This document shows positions 42,207 through 51,132 of a stretch of 64,000 nucleotides of DNA, piece by piece. Location of the stretch: NCBI GenBank assembly GCA_043421945.1, contig JBHOGO010000011.1, positions 1 through 64,000 of the forward strand, given 5' to 3'. Position numbers and translations under genes: made by a program. The stretch comes from Thaumasiovibrio sp043421945. Lineage in GTDB: Bacteria; Pseudomonadota; Gammaproteobacteria; Enterobacterales; Vibrionaceae. The notes beneath the pieces were generated by a model that saw only the letters and a program-made list of their open reading frames with translations, had not been told where the DNA came from and did not search any database. The number at the start of each line of letters is the position of its first letter. Position 1 is the first letter of the stretch.

Positions 42207-42972
42207 TAACGATAGCATGAAGAAAACGCTGTTTGTTGTTATCGCGTTGAGCCTAGTGTGCTCAATTGTGGTTTCAGGTGCAGCGGTAGCCTTACGCCCA
42301 ATGCAGCAAAAAAATGCGGTGTTGGATGTTCAGCGAAACATTCTTTCTGTTGCGGGTCTTCTCGATGCAGGGGCGAATATTGCTGAGGTGTTTGGCGAAA
42401 ATATTGAAGCCGTTCTTGTTAATCTAGAGACAGGTGAAATTGACACCTCTATCGACGTAGCAAGTTACGACCAACGTGCCGCAGCAAAAGATGCCTCTGC
42501 ATCGATTGCACTTGGTGACGATGATGTTGCTAAGATCATTCGCCGCGCAAATGTCGCTAAGATTTATCTGGTTAAAGATGGCGATAACATTGAAAAGTTA
42601 ATTCTTCCAATGCACGGTAATGGCCTTTGGTCGATGATGTACGCATTCGTTGCTGTTGAGACAGACGGTAATACGGTTTCTGGCATCACTTACTATGAGC
42701 AGGGAGAGACTCCTGGGCTTGGTGGTGAAGTTGAGAATCCACGCTGGCGTGGTCAATTTGTAGGTAAAGAGCTTTATGATGTGAACGGCAAACCTGCTAT
42801 TCGTGTTGTTAAAGGTGGTGCTCCTGACGGTGATAAGCATGCAGTTGATGGCCTTTCAGGCGCAACGCTTACTGCTAACGGCGTTCAGAATACCTTCGAT
42901 TTTTGGCTGGGTGAAAACGGCTTTGGCCCATTCCTGAGCAAAGTTCGTGAGGGAGGTCTAAACAATGGCTGA
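42196..42972 (+). CDS. nqrC: Na+-NQR subunit C
   Basis: 258-aa subunit anchored by one N-terminal helix (MKKTLFVVIALSLVCSIVVSG) with a periplasmic domain that holds the second covalent FMN on Thr224 in DGLSGATLTANGVQ. The preceding YYEQGETPGLGGEVENPRW is a family hallmark. It overlaps both neighbours (11 nt with nqrB, 8 nt with nqrD). Confidence 0.98.
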   Translation: MASNNDSMKKTLFVVIALSLVCSIVVSGAAVALRPMQQKNAVLDVQRNILSVAGLLDAGANIAEVFGENIEAVLVNLETGEIDTSIDVASYDQRAAAKDASASIALGDDDVAKIIRRANVAKIYLVKDGDNIEKLILPMHGNGLWSMMYAFVAVETDGNTVSGITYYEQGETPGLGGEVENPRWRGQFVGKELYDVNGKPAIRVVKGGAPDGDKHAVDGLSGATLTANGVQNTFDFWLGENGFGPFLSKVREGGLNNG

Positions 42973-43597
42973 TACTAAAGAAATGAAGAAGGTGCTGGTT
43001 GCACCGTTAGTCGACAATAACCCAATTGCCCTTCAGGTACTGGGTGTTTGTTCGGCACTAGCTGTTACCACTAAGCTAGAAACAGCCTTTGTAATGACGA
43101 TTGCGGTAATTTTTGTTACTGCATTCTCTAACTTGTTTGTTTCTTTAATTCGTAATCATATTCCAAATAGTGTTCGTATCATCTGTCAGATGGCGATCAT
43201 TGCTTCTTTGGTTATCTTGGTTGATCAGGTCTTAAAAGCCTTTGTTTACGAAATCTCTAAACAACTATCGGTATTTGTTGGTTTGATTATTACCAACTGT
43301 ATCGTTATGGGGCGTGCTGAAGCTTACGCAATGAAATCAGCACCTTTACCATCGTTTATGGATGGTATTGGTAATGGTCTTGGTTACGGTTTCGTTCTCA
43401 TTACTGTCGGCTTCTTCCGTGAGCTGTTTGGTACAGGTCAATTATTTGGTATGCAAGTGCTACCGACAGTGGCTGAAGGTGGCTGGTATCAACCAAACGG
43501 TATGATGCTGCTGGCACCATCAGCGTTCTTCCTGATTGGCTTTATGATTTGGGCTATTCGTACGATTCGTCCAGAACAAGTAGAAGCGAAGGAGTAA
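42965..43597 (+). CDS. nqrD: Na+-NQR subunit D
   Basis: 210-aa integral membrane subunit with six hydrophobic segments, homologous to NqrE and RnfE. NNPIALQVLGVCSALAVTTKL near the N-terminus carries the conserved cysteine involved in the membrane-embedded Fe site between NqrD and NqrE. A second conserved Cys is in GLIITNCIVMGRAEAYAM. GGAGG precedes the ATG inside nqrC. Confidence 0.98.
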   Translation: MADTKEMKKVLVAPLVDNNPIALQVLGVCSALAVTTKLETAFVMTIAVIFVTAFSNLFVSLIRNHIPNSVRIICQMAIIASLVILVDQVLKAFVYEISKQLSVFVGLIITNCIVMGRAEAYAMKSAPLPSFMDGIGNGLGYGFVLITVGFFRELFGTGQLFGMQVLPTVAEGGWYQPNGMMLLAPSAFFLIGFMIWAIRTIRPEQVEAKE

Positions 43598-43604
43598 ATT
43601 ACTA

Positions 43605-44201
43605 ATGGAACATTACATTAGCTTGCTGGTTCGCTCGATCTTCATCGAGAACCTTGCGCTTTCCTTCTTCTTGGGGATGTGTACTTTCTTGGCGGTATCG
43701 AAAAAAGTGAAGACTTCTTTCGGTCTAGGTGTTGCAGTAACGTTTGTTCTTGCGATTGCCGTGCCAGTTAATAACCTGATTTATAACCTGATTCTTCGCG
43801 ATGGTGCGATGGTCCAAGGTGTAGATCTTAGCTTCCTGAACTTTATTACGTTCATCGGTGTTATTGCAGCGTTAGTTCAGATCTTGGAAATGATCCTCGA
43901 TCGATTCTTCCCGCCGCTCTATAACGCACTGGGCATTTTCTTACCGCTAATCACGGTAAACTGTGCCATTTTCGGTGGCGTATCGTTCATGGTACAGCGT
44001 GACTATAACTTTGCAGAATCTGTCGTTTACGGTATCGGTTCTGGTATCGGTTGGACGCTAGCCATTGTTGCGCTTGCGGGTCTTCGAGAGAAGATGAAGT
44101 ATTCTGACGTTCCTCCTGGCCTCCGTGGTTTAGGTATCACCTTCATTACAGTAGGTTTGATGGCGTTGGGCTTTATGTCGTTCTCTGGCGTTCAGCTTTA
44201 A
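43605..44201 (+). CDS. nqrE: Na+-NQR subunit E
   Basis: 198-aa integral membrane subunit with inverted topology relative to NqrD. Conserved ENLALSFFLGMCTFLAVSKKV and PLITVNCAIFGGVSFMVQRDYNF contain the two cysteines that complete the NqrD-NqrE Fe centre. AGGAG lies about 11 nt before the ATG, in the end of nqrD. Normal length. Confidence 0.98.
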   Translation: MEHYISLLVRSIFIENLALSFFLGMCTFLAVSKKVKTSFGLGVAVTFVLAIAVPVNNLIYNLILRDGAMVQGVDLSFLNFITFIGVIAALVQILEMILDRFFPPLYNALGIFLPLITVNCAIFGGVSFMVQRDYNFAESVVYGIGSGIGWTLAIVALAGLREKMKYSDVPPGLRGLGITFITVGLMALGFMSFSGVQL

Positions 44202-44222
44202 TCAGGATAAAAGGAAAGGTCA

Positions 44223-45446
44223 ATGGATATAATTCTTGGCGTAGTGATGTTCACTCTGATTATCCTGGCTTTGGTGTTGGTGATTTTATTTGCCAAATCG
44301 AAGCTGGTGCCATCAGGTGACGTAACTATCTCTGTAAATGGTGATCCGGAGAAGGCGTTTATCACCTCTCCGGGTGACAAGCTACTTGGCGCAATGGCCG
44401 GTAGTGGTATCTTTGTTTCTTCAGCCTGTGGTGGCGGTGGTTCATGTGGCCAGTGTCGTGTGAAGGTTAAATCTGGCGGTGGTGATATCCTGCCAACAGA
44501 ACTTGATCACATCACTAAAGGTGAAGCTCGTGAAGGTGAGCGTCTAGCCTGTCAGGTAGCCGTTAAAACTGACATGGAAATCGAACTCCCAGAAGAAATT
44601 TTTGGTGTTAAGAAGTGGGAATGTGAAGTTATCTCTAATGATAATGAAGCTACCTTCATCAAAGAGTTGGCACTTAAAATCCCTGATGGCGAAGAAGTTC
44701 CGTTCCGTGCGGGTGGTTACATTCAAATTGAAGCTGAACCACATCACGTTAAATATGCTGACTACGATATTCCTGAGGAATACCGTGAAGATTGGGATAA
44801 GTTTAACTTGTTCCGTTATGAGTCGATTGTTAATGAACCTTCTATCCGTGCTTACTCAATGGCGTCATACCCAGAAGAGAAAGGCATTATTAAGTTGAAC
44901 GTTCGTATTGCAACGCCTCCGCCAAATAACCCTGATGTGCCACCGGGTGTGATGTCTTCATACATCTGGTCATTGAAGGAAGGCGACAAATGTACTATAT
45001 CGGGTCCATTTGGTGAGTTCTTTGCGAAAGACACTGAAAATGAGATGGTCTTTATCGGTGGTGGTGCTGGTATGGCACCTATGCGTTCTCATATCTTCGA
45101 TCAGCTTAAGCGTCTTAACTCTAAGCGTAAGATGTCATTCTGGTACGGTGCGCGTTCTAAGCGTGAAATGTTCTACGTAGAAGATTTCGATACGCTAGCA
45201 GAAGCGAATGAGAACTTCGTATGGCATGTTGCCCTATCTGATCCATTACCAGAAGATAACTGGGATGGTTACACGGGCTTCATTCACAACGTGATTTATG
45301 AGAATTACCTTAAAGATCACGATGCACCAGAAGACTGTGAATATTACATGTGTGGTCCACCAATGATGAATGCTGCCGTAATCGGTATGCTGAAAGACCT
45401 TGGTGTTGAGGATGAAAATATCCTCTTGGATGACTTCGGCGGTTAA
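44223..45446 (+). CDS. nqrF: Na+-NQR subunit F
   Basis: NADH-oxidising subunit, 407 aa. One N-terminal membrane helix, a [2Fe-2S] ferredoxin domain with Cys69, Cys75, Cys78 and Cys110 (SSACGGGGSCGQCR and LACQV), then an FAD domain with RAYSMASYP and an NADH domain with GGGAGMAPMRSHIFDQ and YMCGPPMMN. Electrons enter here and pass to the NqrD/E Fe centre. The operon terminator-like hairpin follows 27 nt later, yet apbE and nqrM continue in the same direction. Confidence 0.98.
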   Translation: MDIILGVVMFTLIILALVLVILFAKSKLVPSGDVTISVNGDPEKAFITSPGDKLLGAMAGSGIFVSSACGGGGSCGQCRVKVKSGGGDILPTELDHITKGEAREGERLACQVAVKTDMEIELPEEIFGVKKWECEVISNDNEATFIKELALKIPDGEEVPFRAGGYIQIEAEPHHVKYADYDIPEEYREDWDKFNLFRYESIVNEPSIRAYSMASYPEEKGIIKLNVRIATPPPNNPDVPPGVMSSYIWSLKEGDKCTISGPFGEFFAKDTENEMVFIGGGAGMAPMRSHIFDQLKRLNSKRKMSFWYGARSKREMFYVEDFDTLAEANENFVWHVALSDPLPEDNWDGYTGFIHNVIYENYLKDHDAPEDCEYYMCGPPMMNAAVIGMLKDLGVEDENILLDDFGG

Positions 45447-45472
45447 TTGCTGTTGAATTAAACACAGGTATT

Positions 45473-45501
45473 GGCTGATCGTTTCGACGATCAGCCTTTT
45501 T
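45473..45501 (+). terminator. Terminator between nqrF and apbE
   Basis: GGCTGATCGT-TTCG-ACGATCAGCC followed by TTTTT, a perfect 10-bp stem with a TTCG loop. It probably lowers expression of apbE-nqrM relative to the structural nqr genes. Confidence 0.92.
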
Positions 45502-45520
45502 CGTCATTTAGGGTAAGAAA

Positions 45521-46537
45521 ATGAGTTTTAGACGAATCAAATCCTTAGCGATAGGGCTGTTGGCATTGAGTTTGATAGCATGTGGTGGGCAGTCACCATC
45601 AATGTTACAAATTGATGGAAATACGATGGGCACCTATTATGTTATTAAGTACATGGGGCAGGATGGTCTACCACAAAGTGAGTCAATAAAACTGGCTATT
45701 GATGAAGTATTGGAAGAGGTGAACGATCAAATGTCAACCTACCGTCCAGACTCTGAATTGAGCCGTTTTAACCACTATCAGAATGATGATGCATTTACCG
45801 TTTCTGAAGCAACGGCAAATGTGGTACGTGAAGCTATTAGGCTACATGAGGTAACCAACGGTGCTCTTGACGTAACAGTAGGACCTCTTGTTAATTTATG
45901 GGGCTTTGGTCCTGAGGCTAAGCCTGAGGAAGTGCCAACAGAGGCTGAGCTAGCAGCGCGTCTTGCGATGACGGGTATTGAGAAACTCAAAGTCGAAGGC
46001 ACTTCTCTCTATAAATTGACCCCCGACCTTTATGTTGATCTATCGTCGATCGCAAAAGGGTATGGCGTGGATGCTGTCGCTGAGTATCTTAACGGTCTTG
46101 GTATTGAAAACTACCTCGTTGAGATTGGTGGCGAGCTGCGTGTTAAAGGCAACAACGGGGAAGGCGTTCCGTGGCGAATAGCGATTGAGAAGCCAGTAGA
46201 AGACGGCAGAGCTATTCAAGAAGTCATCACCGTGGGTGAAAATGCGATTGCAACTTCTGGAGATTACCGTAACTATTATGAGAGAGATGGCGTCCGTTAC
46301 TCGCACTCTATTGATCCGACGACGGGTAAACCTATTTCGCATCGCTTAGTCTCTGTCACAGTGATTGATCGATCAAGCATGACGGCTGACGCACTCGCTA
46401 CAGGATTAATGGTTGCAGGCCCAGAGCAGGCGCAACAAATTGCTGAAACGCACGGTCTTAATGTCTACTTAATTCAAAAGACCGATGAAGGCTTCATCAC
46501 CTACATGTCTGAAGGCTTTAAGCCGTATATACAATAA
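45521..46537 (+). CDS. apbE: FAD:protein FMN transferase ApbE
   Basis: Periplasmic Mg2+-dependent flavin transferase that attaches FMN to the Thr of SGAT motifs in NqrB and NqrC. 338-aa lipoprotein, lipobox LIACGG (Cys21). Conserved blocks: GNTMGTYYVIKYMG, PLVNLWGFGPEA, DLSSIAKGYGVDAVAEYL, NYLVEIGGELRVKG and HSIDPTTGKPISH, with the late SMTADALATGLMVAG. Start ATG has AGGGTAAG upstream. It is adjacent to its substrates and is followed 10 nt later by nqrM. Confidence 0.97.
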   Translation: MSFRRIKSLAIGLLALSLIACGGQSPSMLQIDGNTMGTYYVIKYMGQDGLPQSESIKLAIDEVLEEVNDQMSTYRPDSELSRFNHYQNDDAFTVSEATANVVREAIRLHEVTNGALDVTVGPLVNLWGFGPEAKPEEVPTEAELAARLAMTGIEKLKVEGTSLYKLTPDLYVDLSSIAKGYGVDAVAEYLNGLGIENYLVEIGGELRVKGNNGEGVPWRIAIEKPVEDGRAIQEVITVGENAIATSGDYRNYYERDGVRYSHSIDPTTGKPISHRLVSVTVIDRSSMTADALATGLMVAGPEQAQQIAETHGLNVYLIQKTDEGFITYMSEGFKPYIQ

Positions 46538-46547
46538 GGGGTAATCT

Positions 46548-46769
46548 ATGGTGATTTTTTTGTCGACATTTGGTGTCTTCTTGCTAGTGATCACTGCAAT
46601 GTCTATTGGCTACATCGTACAAAAGAAAACGATTAGCGGTAGCTGCGGTGGCTTAGGCGCTGTGGGTATTGAAAAAGAGTGTGACTGCCCTGAACCTTGT
46701 GATAAGCGTAAAGCACGTGAAGCGAAGGCGGCAGTTAAGGAGCAATGGCAAAAGGATAGAATTATTTAA
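46548..46769 (+). CDS. nqrM: Na+-NQR maturation factor NqrM
   Basis: 73-aa protein of the former DUF539 family, needed to assemble Na+-NQR, probably by delivering Fe to the NqrD/E site. One N-terminal membrane helix (about residues 2-24) is followed by a cysteine-rich segment with Cys33, Cys45, Cys47 and Cys51 (SGSCGGLG and ECDCPEPC) and a basic-acidic tail. It closes the nqr locus, with AAGGGG upstream of the ATG. Confidence 0.96.
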   Translation: MVIFLSTFGVFLLVITAMSIGYIVQKKTISGSCGGLGAVGIEKECDCPEPCDKRKAREAKAAVKEQWQKDRII

Positions 46770-46787
46770 TTTGCTCTTACTTCGACG

Positions 46788-46820
46788 AAAAAAGCCAGCC
46801 GAATTTCAGCTGGTTTTTTT
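46788..46820 (+). terminator. nqr locus terminator
   Basis: AAAAAAGCCAGC / GCTGGTTTTTTT stem with one bulged G and a 7-8-nt loop, 19 nt after nqrM. Confidence 0.8.
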
Positions 46821-46901
46821 GATTCAGAGGGAAACTATTGAATAGAAAAACGAGAGTAGCATAGAGGGATTCGGTTAGATGAATAACCGTTCTGGAAATG
46901 G

Positions 46902-48119
46902 TTAAATATTGTCACAGATGAGCCGATTCCTGCCTTCTTCTTTTGCTGTATATAGGTGTTCATCCGCTTGTTTTATTAGGGTATCTACACAATGGTTGCC
47001 TGTCGACAGTCCGATACTGATAGTACACGTGATTGTTGAATCTTCGTAATCGACTGTCATTTTTTCAACCGCACCACGAAAAAGTTCAAGCTGTTCTTTA
47101 AACTCTATCCAATTTTGTTGTGAGCAAATGACAAACTCCTCACCACCAAAACGAGCGACAACATCTTGGGGAAAATGCTTACTCAATAACTTAGCGACTT
47201 GGATAAGCACAATATCCCCACCGTCATGACCGTAGGAGTCATTGATTTTTTTGAAAAAATCGATGTCCATCATCGCGATATGATAGCCATCATGCGCCTC
47301 AGTATGATTGAAGAAGTAACGTCGATTCCATAGCCCAGTCAATGCATCTTGGTTCGCTAGTTTGAAAAGCTCAGATGTTGCTTCTTTGATATCAAGCAGC
47401 TGGTGTATTCGGCAGTAGAACTCTTCGGGATTGAAAGGCTTATAAAGAAAATCGTTTGCCCCTGCTTTAATGAAGCGCGCCGTCATTGTTTTGTCGTTAC
47501 TGCCAGACAATCCAAGGATAGTGATTTGGCTCCGATCAAAGTGTTTACGAATCTCCCATGTTAGTGCGATACCATCCTTTCGTGGCATATCATGATCTGT
47601 AATGATGAAGTCAATTTCAGGGTGTTGAGCAAGAACCTCTATGGCTTCTTGACCATCTTTAGCAATCTCGCATTCTAAATATTGTCTATTTAAGAGGCCT
47701 TCCAAGTGAGAGCGTACAGTGCGTGAATCATCAACAATGAGCACTTTGTGCTGACGATTGGCACTCAGGCGATGTAATAGGGGAGCTAAATAGGAGACAG
47801 ACGCTGGGCTATCTTTCAAAATGTAATCTATTACCCCTTTACTCAGCATACGCTCACGGATCGTTGTATCCATGTTAGCCGTAAGCACAACACACTTAAT
47901 ATCAAAACTTAAAACGAGGTCGATAATTTCGCCATCTTGTGCATCGGGTAAACAGTAATCCAGAACGGCACAAAGGTACTCGTTCTTTTTTTGAAGCAAT
48001 GTATTGGCTTCGGAAAAAGACTCACAAAGCACTGGCACAAAACCAGCGCTAACTAATGTTGACTCGAGTAACTTTCGAAAGGCGCGGCTATCTTCCACAA
48101 CAAGCACTTTATCAAGCAC
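46902..48119 (-). CDS. Double-receiver diguanylate cyclase (REC-REC-GGDEF)
   Basis: 405-aa response regulator with c-di-GMP synthase output. First receiver (about 3-115) has VVEDSRAF and AVLDYCLPD with its phospho-acceptor Asp; the second (about 123-240) has LIVDDSRTV and IITDHDMPRKDG, and an FLYKPF end. The GGDEF domain (about 250-405) contains DALTGLWNRRYF, MMDIDFFKKINDSYGHDGGD and an intact ARFGGEEFVI, so it should be active. The inhibitory RxxD site is missing: the position three before the Asp is Phe (FPQD). Start is GTG 48119 with GAGG 6 nt upstream. No partner kinase adjacent. Divergent from dinB. Confidence 0.93.
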   Translation of the reverse strand: MLDKVLVVEDSRAFRKLLESTLVSAGFVPVLCESFSEANTLLQKKNEYLCAVLDYCLPDAQDGEIIDLVLSFDIKCVVLTANMDTTIRERMLSKGVIDYILKDSPASVSYLAPLLHRLSANRQHKVLIVDDSRTVRSHLEGLLNRQYLECEIAKDGQEAIEVLAQHPEIDFIITDHDMPRKDGIALTWEIRKHFDRSQITILGLSGSNDKTMTARFIKAGANDFLYKPFNPEEFYCRIHQLLDIKEATSELFKLANQDALTGLWNRRYFFNHTEAHDGYHIAMMDIDFFKKINDSYGHDGGDIVLIQVAKLLSKHFPQDVVARFGGEEFVICSQQNWIEFKEQLELFRGAVEKMTVDYEDSTITCTISIGLSTGNHCVDTLIKQADEHLYTAKEEGRNRLICDNI

Positions 48120-48205
48120 TTAAAACCTCGGATATGAGCAAGTAAGTAAAACAATATTAGTTTGTTAATGTTCTGTTATCAAACTATTTTATGGGTAAAT
48201 CAAAA

Positions 48206-48235
48206 TTGACTTTTATCATGGGCTGTATTTATATA
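48206..48235 (+). promoter_or_regulatory. Candidate dinB promoter
   Basis: TTGACT (-35, 5 of 6) at 48206-48211 and TATATA (-10, 4 of 6) at 48230-48235, spacer 18 bp. The -10 lies inside the LexA box, and the predicted transcription start falls at about 48241-48243, at the start codon. Confidence 0.5.
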
Positions 48236-48238
48236 CAG
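48223..48238. promoter_or_regulatory. LexA (SOS) box of dinB
   Basis: CTGTATTTATATACAG is a perfect CTGT-N8-ACAG box with an A/T-only spacer, ending only 2 nt before the dinB ATG. dinB is an SOS gene in E. coli. Confidence 0.92.
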
Positions 48239-48240
48239 CT

Positions 48241-49317
48241 ATGAATACGCCAACGCTGTTGCTTTATGATCGAAAAATAGTTCATGTTGATATGGACTGT
48301 TTTTACGCAGCTGTGGAAATGCGTGATAACCCTGCATTTTTAGGTCAGCCTCTCGCTATTGGCGGACCATCAGATCGTCGTGGTGTACTAAGCACATGCA
48401 ACTATGAAGCAAGAAAGTTTGGTGTGCGCTCTGCTATGCCAACGGGTCAAGCCTTAAAATTATGCCCTCACCTTAGAGTCGTTCCTGGGCGAATGTCGGT
48501 CTATAAAGAAGTTTCAGAACAGATTCGAGAAATATTTTCGCGTTACACCGACAAAATCGAGCCACTTTCTCTCGATGAGGCTTATTTGGATGTAACGGAC
48601 TCAACACAGTGTAGCGGCTCAGCGACATTGATTGCCAAAGATATTCGGACAGCTATCGAAAATGAGCTTCACTTAACAGCGTCAGCGGGTATTGCGCCAC
48701 TGAAATTTATTGCCAAAATCGCCTCTGATCTTAATAAGCCTAATGGTCAGTTTGTTGTACGCCCCGACGAGGTGGCTGGATTTGTTGAAAAGCTTGCCTT
48801 GAGTAAAATTCCAGGTGTTGGAAAGGTGACGATCCGAAAATTACATGCCATGGGGCTGCGCTGTGGTGCAGATGTTCAGGAGTTTGGACATGTTGCGTTA
48901 GTCGAACAGTTTGGTAAGTTTGGGCAGTCTTTGTGGGAGAGGGCACATGGTATTGATCCTCGTCCTGTTGTAACCACACGTGATCCTAAGTCAGTGGGCA
49001 TTGAACGTACATTCTCGCGCAATATTAGACATTTTGATGAATGCTGGGCAGCGATTGTAGAACAGTTTCCGGAATTGGAACGCAGGCTCGCGAGGAAGCT
49101 GGAAGATCGCGAAGTGACAAAGTTAGGCGTAAAAATGAAATTTGCGGACTTTCAACAGACAACGGTTGAACATCAATATGACCGATTAGAGTTGGAGCCT
49201 TTCCAGCAGTTGCTCACACAAGCGATGGCTCGACAACATGCACGCGAGATCCGTCTGCTGGGGATCTATGTAGGTTTACGTCCCAAAAGGAAAACGGAGC
49301 AGTTAAGCCTTATCTGA
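48241..49317 (+). CDS. dinB: DNA polymerase IV
   Basis: Y-family error-prone polymerase. 358 aa with HVDMDCFYAAVEMRDNP (first metal Asp residues), YEARKFGVRSAMPTGQALKLCP, the catalytic SLDEAYLDVT, helix-hairpin-helix KIPGVGKVTIRKLHAMGL and the little-finger domain (about 240-345). The C-terminus EQLSLI could be a beta-clamp contact, like QLVLGL of E. coli. About ten residues precede the E. coli-like start. The ATG at 48241 has no room for a Shine-Dalgarno if transcription begins at the predicted site, so the mRNA may be leaderless. Divergent from the cyclase gene. Confidence 0.96.
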   Translation: MNTPTLLLYDRKIVHVDMDCFYAAVEMRDNPAFLGQPLAIGGPSDRRGVLSTCNYEARKFGVRSAMPTGQALKLCPHLRVVPGRMSVYKEVSEQIREIFSRYTDKIEPLSLDEAYLDVTDSTQCSGSATLIAKDIRTAIENELHLTASAGIAPLKFIAKIASDLNKPNGQFVVRPDEVAGFVEKLALSKIPGVGKVTIRKLHAMGLRCGADVQEFGHVALVEQFGKFGQSLWERAHGIDPRPVVTTRDPKSVGIERTFSRNIRHFDECWAAIVEQFPELERRLARKLEDREVTKLGVKMKFADFQQTTVEHQYDRLELEPFQQLLTQAMARQHAREIRLLGIYVGLRPKRKTEQLSLI

Positions 49318-49396
49318 TTATCGCTGGTATTGATTACCAACGAGTTTCATCCATGATGATTAACACTCGCTGGTTTATCAATAGACTAAATAAGGG

Positions 49397-50857
49397 TTAG
49401 CCTTTTTCGGGTATCGCTTTTAGGATCGCGAGCATCTGTTCCCAGAATAAGCCGACAGTTTCAATTTCTACTTTTTCGTCTGGTGAGTGAGGGAATTTAA
49501 TCGTCGGTCCAAATGAAATCATATCCATATTAGGGTAAGGCTTTTTAAATAAGCCACACTCTAGCCCAGCATGAATAACCATTATATTGGGTGTTCTGCC
49601 ATAGATATCACGATAAGTCTCTCGGAATAACGCCATAATTTTTGACTCAGGATCTGGCTTCCAGCCAGGGTATGCACCACCAAAGCTAATCTCAGCACCG
49701 GCTAGTTGTGCAGTTGCTTTCAATAAGCCTTCAACATGAGCACGACCTGAATCAATAAGCGAGCGGATCAGGCAAAGTATCTTAATGTTCCCATCTTCAA
49801 CGGAGATCACACCGACATTTAGCGATGTTTCAACAACACCTTCAATGTCATCACTCATACGAATGACACCATTTGGACAAGCTTGTAATGTCGCAAGGAA
49901 GGTTTGCTGTAGCTCGCGAGACCATACTGTTTCTTGTGGTGCAATACTATCAAGTAAACACACTAAGCTTGTTTCTACTTTGCCTAGCTCTGCTCGAAGC
50001 AGCTCTTGGTATTCTTCAACAGCTTGAGTAAAGGCAGGTACTTGATCGCTTGATATTGCGATGACTGCCGTTGCTTCTCGAGGAATAGCGTTACGTAGAG
50101 TTCCGCCAGTAAAATCAGCAAGTTTTACGTCAAATTGAGAAGCATGTTCGAAGAGAAAGCGAGCAAGTAGTTTGTTTGCATTGCCTCTGCCTGTGTGAAT
50201 ATCGACGCCAGAGTGACCACCTTTCAGCCCTTTTACGGTTAGATTAAAGAACTGGTGCTCAGCGGGAGCTGCGTTTGCTTGGGCTGCAAAGCTTATCTCA
50301 GCATCGATACCCCCAGCGCAACCCATGTAGATCTCACCTTCTTGCTCGGAATCGGTATTGAGTAGCACATCGCCCTCTAACCAACCAGGTTCAAGGCCGA
50401 AAGCCCCATCCATACCCGCTTCTTCGTTCATTGTGAGAAGTACTTCAAGTGGCCCGTGTTCGATATCATCCGACATGACAACGGCCAAGCATGCCGCCAT
50501 ACCCATGCCGTTATCGGCGCCTAAGGTCGTCCCATTAGCGGTAACCCAGTCACCGTCAACGAAAGCTTGAATCGGATCCGTTGTAAAGTCGTGGACAGTG
50601 TCTTCATTCTTCTGAGGAACCATATCCAAATGCGCTTGTAAGACAACACCTCGGCGATTTTCCATACCTGCTGTGGCTGGCTTTTTTATAATAACGTTAC
50701 CAACATTATCACGACGTACAGCGAGGTTATTTTGTTGAGCAAGTTCGACAATATAGGTAGCGATCTGCTCTTCATGGTATGAAGGGTGTGGGATGCTACA
50801 TATTTTATCAAAATATTGCCATACAACTTGCGGGGATAATTGGCTGATCTCAGACAC
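49397..50857 (-). CDS. pepD: Aminoacyl-histidine dipeptidase (peptidase D)
   Basis: Zinc M20 dipeptidase (carnosinase type) of broad dipeptide specificity. 486 aa with the metal motifs VVLQAHLDMVP, GTTLGADNGMGMAACLAV and TMNEEAGMDGAFGL, dimerisation-domain sequence KGLKGGHSGVDIHTGRGNANKLLARFL, and HAGLECGLF near the end. The start is GTG 50857 with AAGGAAA upstream. It lies opposite to the small-transcript locus. Confidence 0.97.
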   Translation of the reverse strand: MSEISQLSPQVVWQYFDKICSIPHPSYHEEQIATYIVELAQQNNLAVRRDNVGNVIIKKPATAGMENRRGVVLQAHLDMVPQKNEDTVHDFTTDPIQAFVDGDWVTANGTTLGADNGMGMAACLAVVMSDDIEHGPLEVLLTMNEEAGMDGAFGLEPGWLEGDVLLNTDSEQEGEIYMGCAGGIDAEISFAAQANAAPAEHQFFNLTVKGLKGGHSGVDIHTGRGNANKLLARFLFEHASQFDVKLADFTGGTLRNAIPREATAVIAISSDQVPAFTQAVEEYQELLRAELGKVETSLVCLLDSIAPQETVWSRELQQTFLATLQACPNGVIRMSDDIEGVVETSLNVGVISVEDGNIKILCLIRSLIDSGRAHVEGLLKATAQLAGAEISFGGAYPGWKPDPESKIMALFRETYRDIYGRTPNIMVIHAGLECGLFKKPYPNMDMISFGPTIKFPHSPDEKVEIETVGLFWEQMLAILKAIPEKG

Positions 50858-51039
50858 GATATTTTCCTTTTGGCCTGTTGGGTTAGGGCTAACCTCAGAA
50901 TAATTTATTAGGCTTAACTTAGCTTTTAGAACAAAACAGCAACAAAGTGTTTATATTCCAAGTTTACCACTGACAGTTGTGAAGTGACAGTGAAGTTACA
51001 TGGTGTAGCGTTCTCGAGAATAGCAAAAGCCGTAAATAG

Positions 51040-51054
51040 TGTAATTAAATTACA
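51040..51054. promoter_or_regulatory. HexR-like palindrome, distal copy
   Basis: TGTAATTAAATTACA, palindromic apart from its central base, and equal to the operator consensus that I recall for HexR, the RpiR-family regulator of central carbon genes in gammaproteobacteria. It lies 94 bp (centre to centre) upstream of the second copy. The preceding stretch 50858-51039 holds the pepD control region and no gene that I can see. Confidence 0.6.
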
Positions 51055-51132
51055 TTATTTACGACGGACTCTGTTATGAGAGACAATAATCCTTCACTTT
51101 ATGTGAGATAGTGTGATCTATGTCTATAGTGG

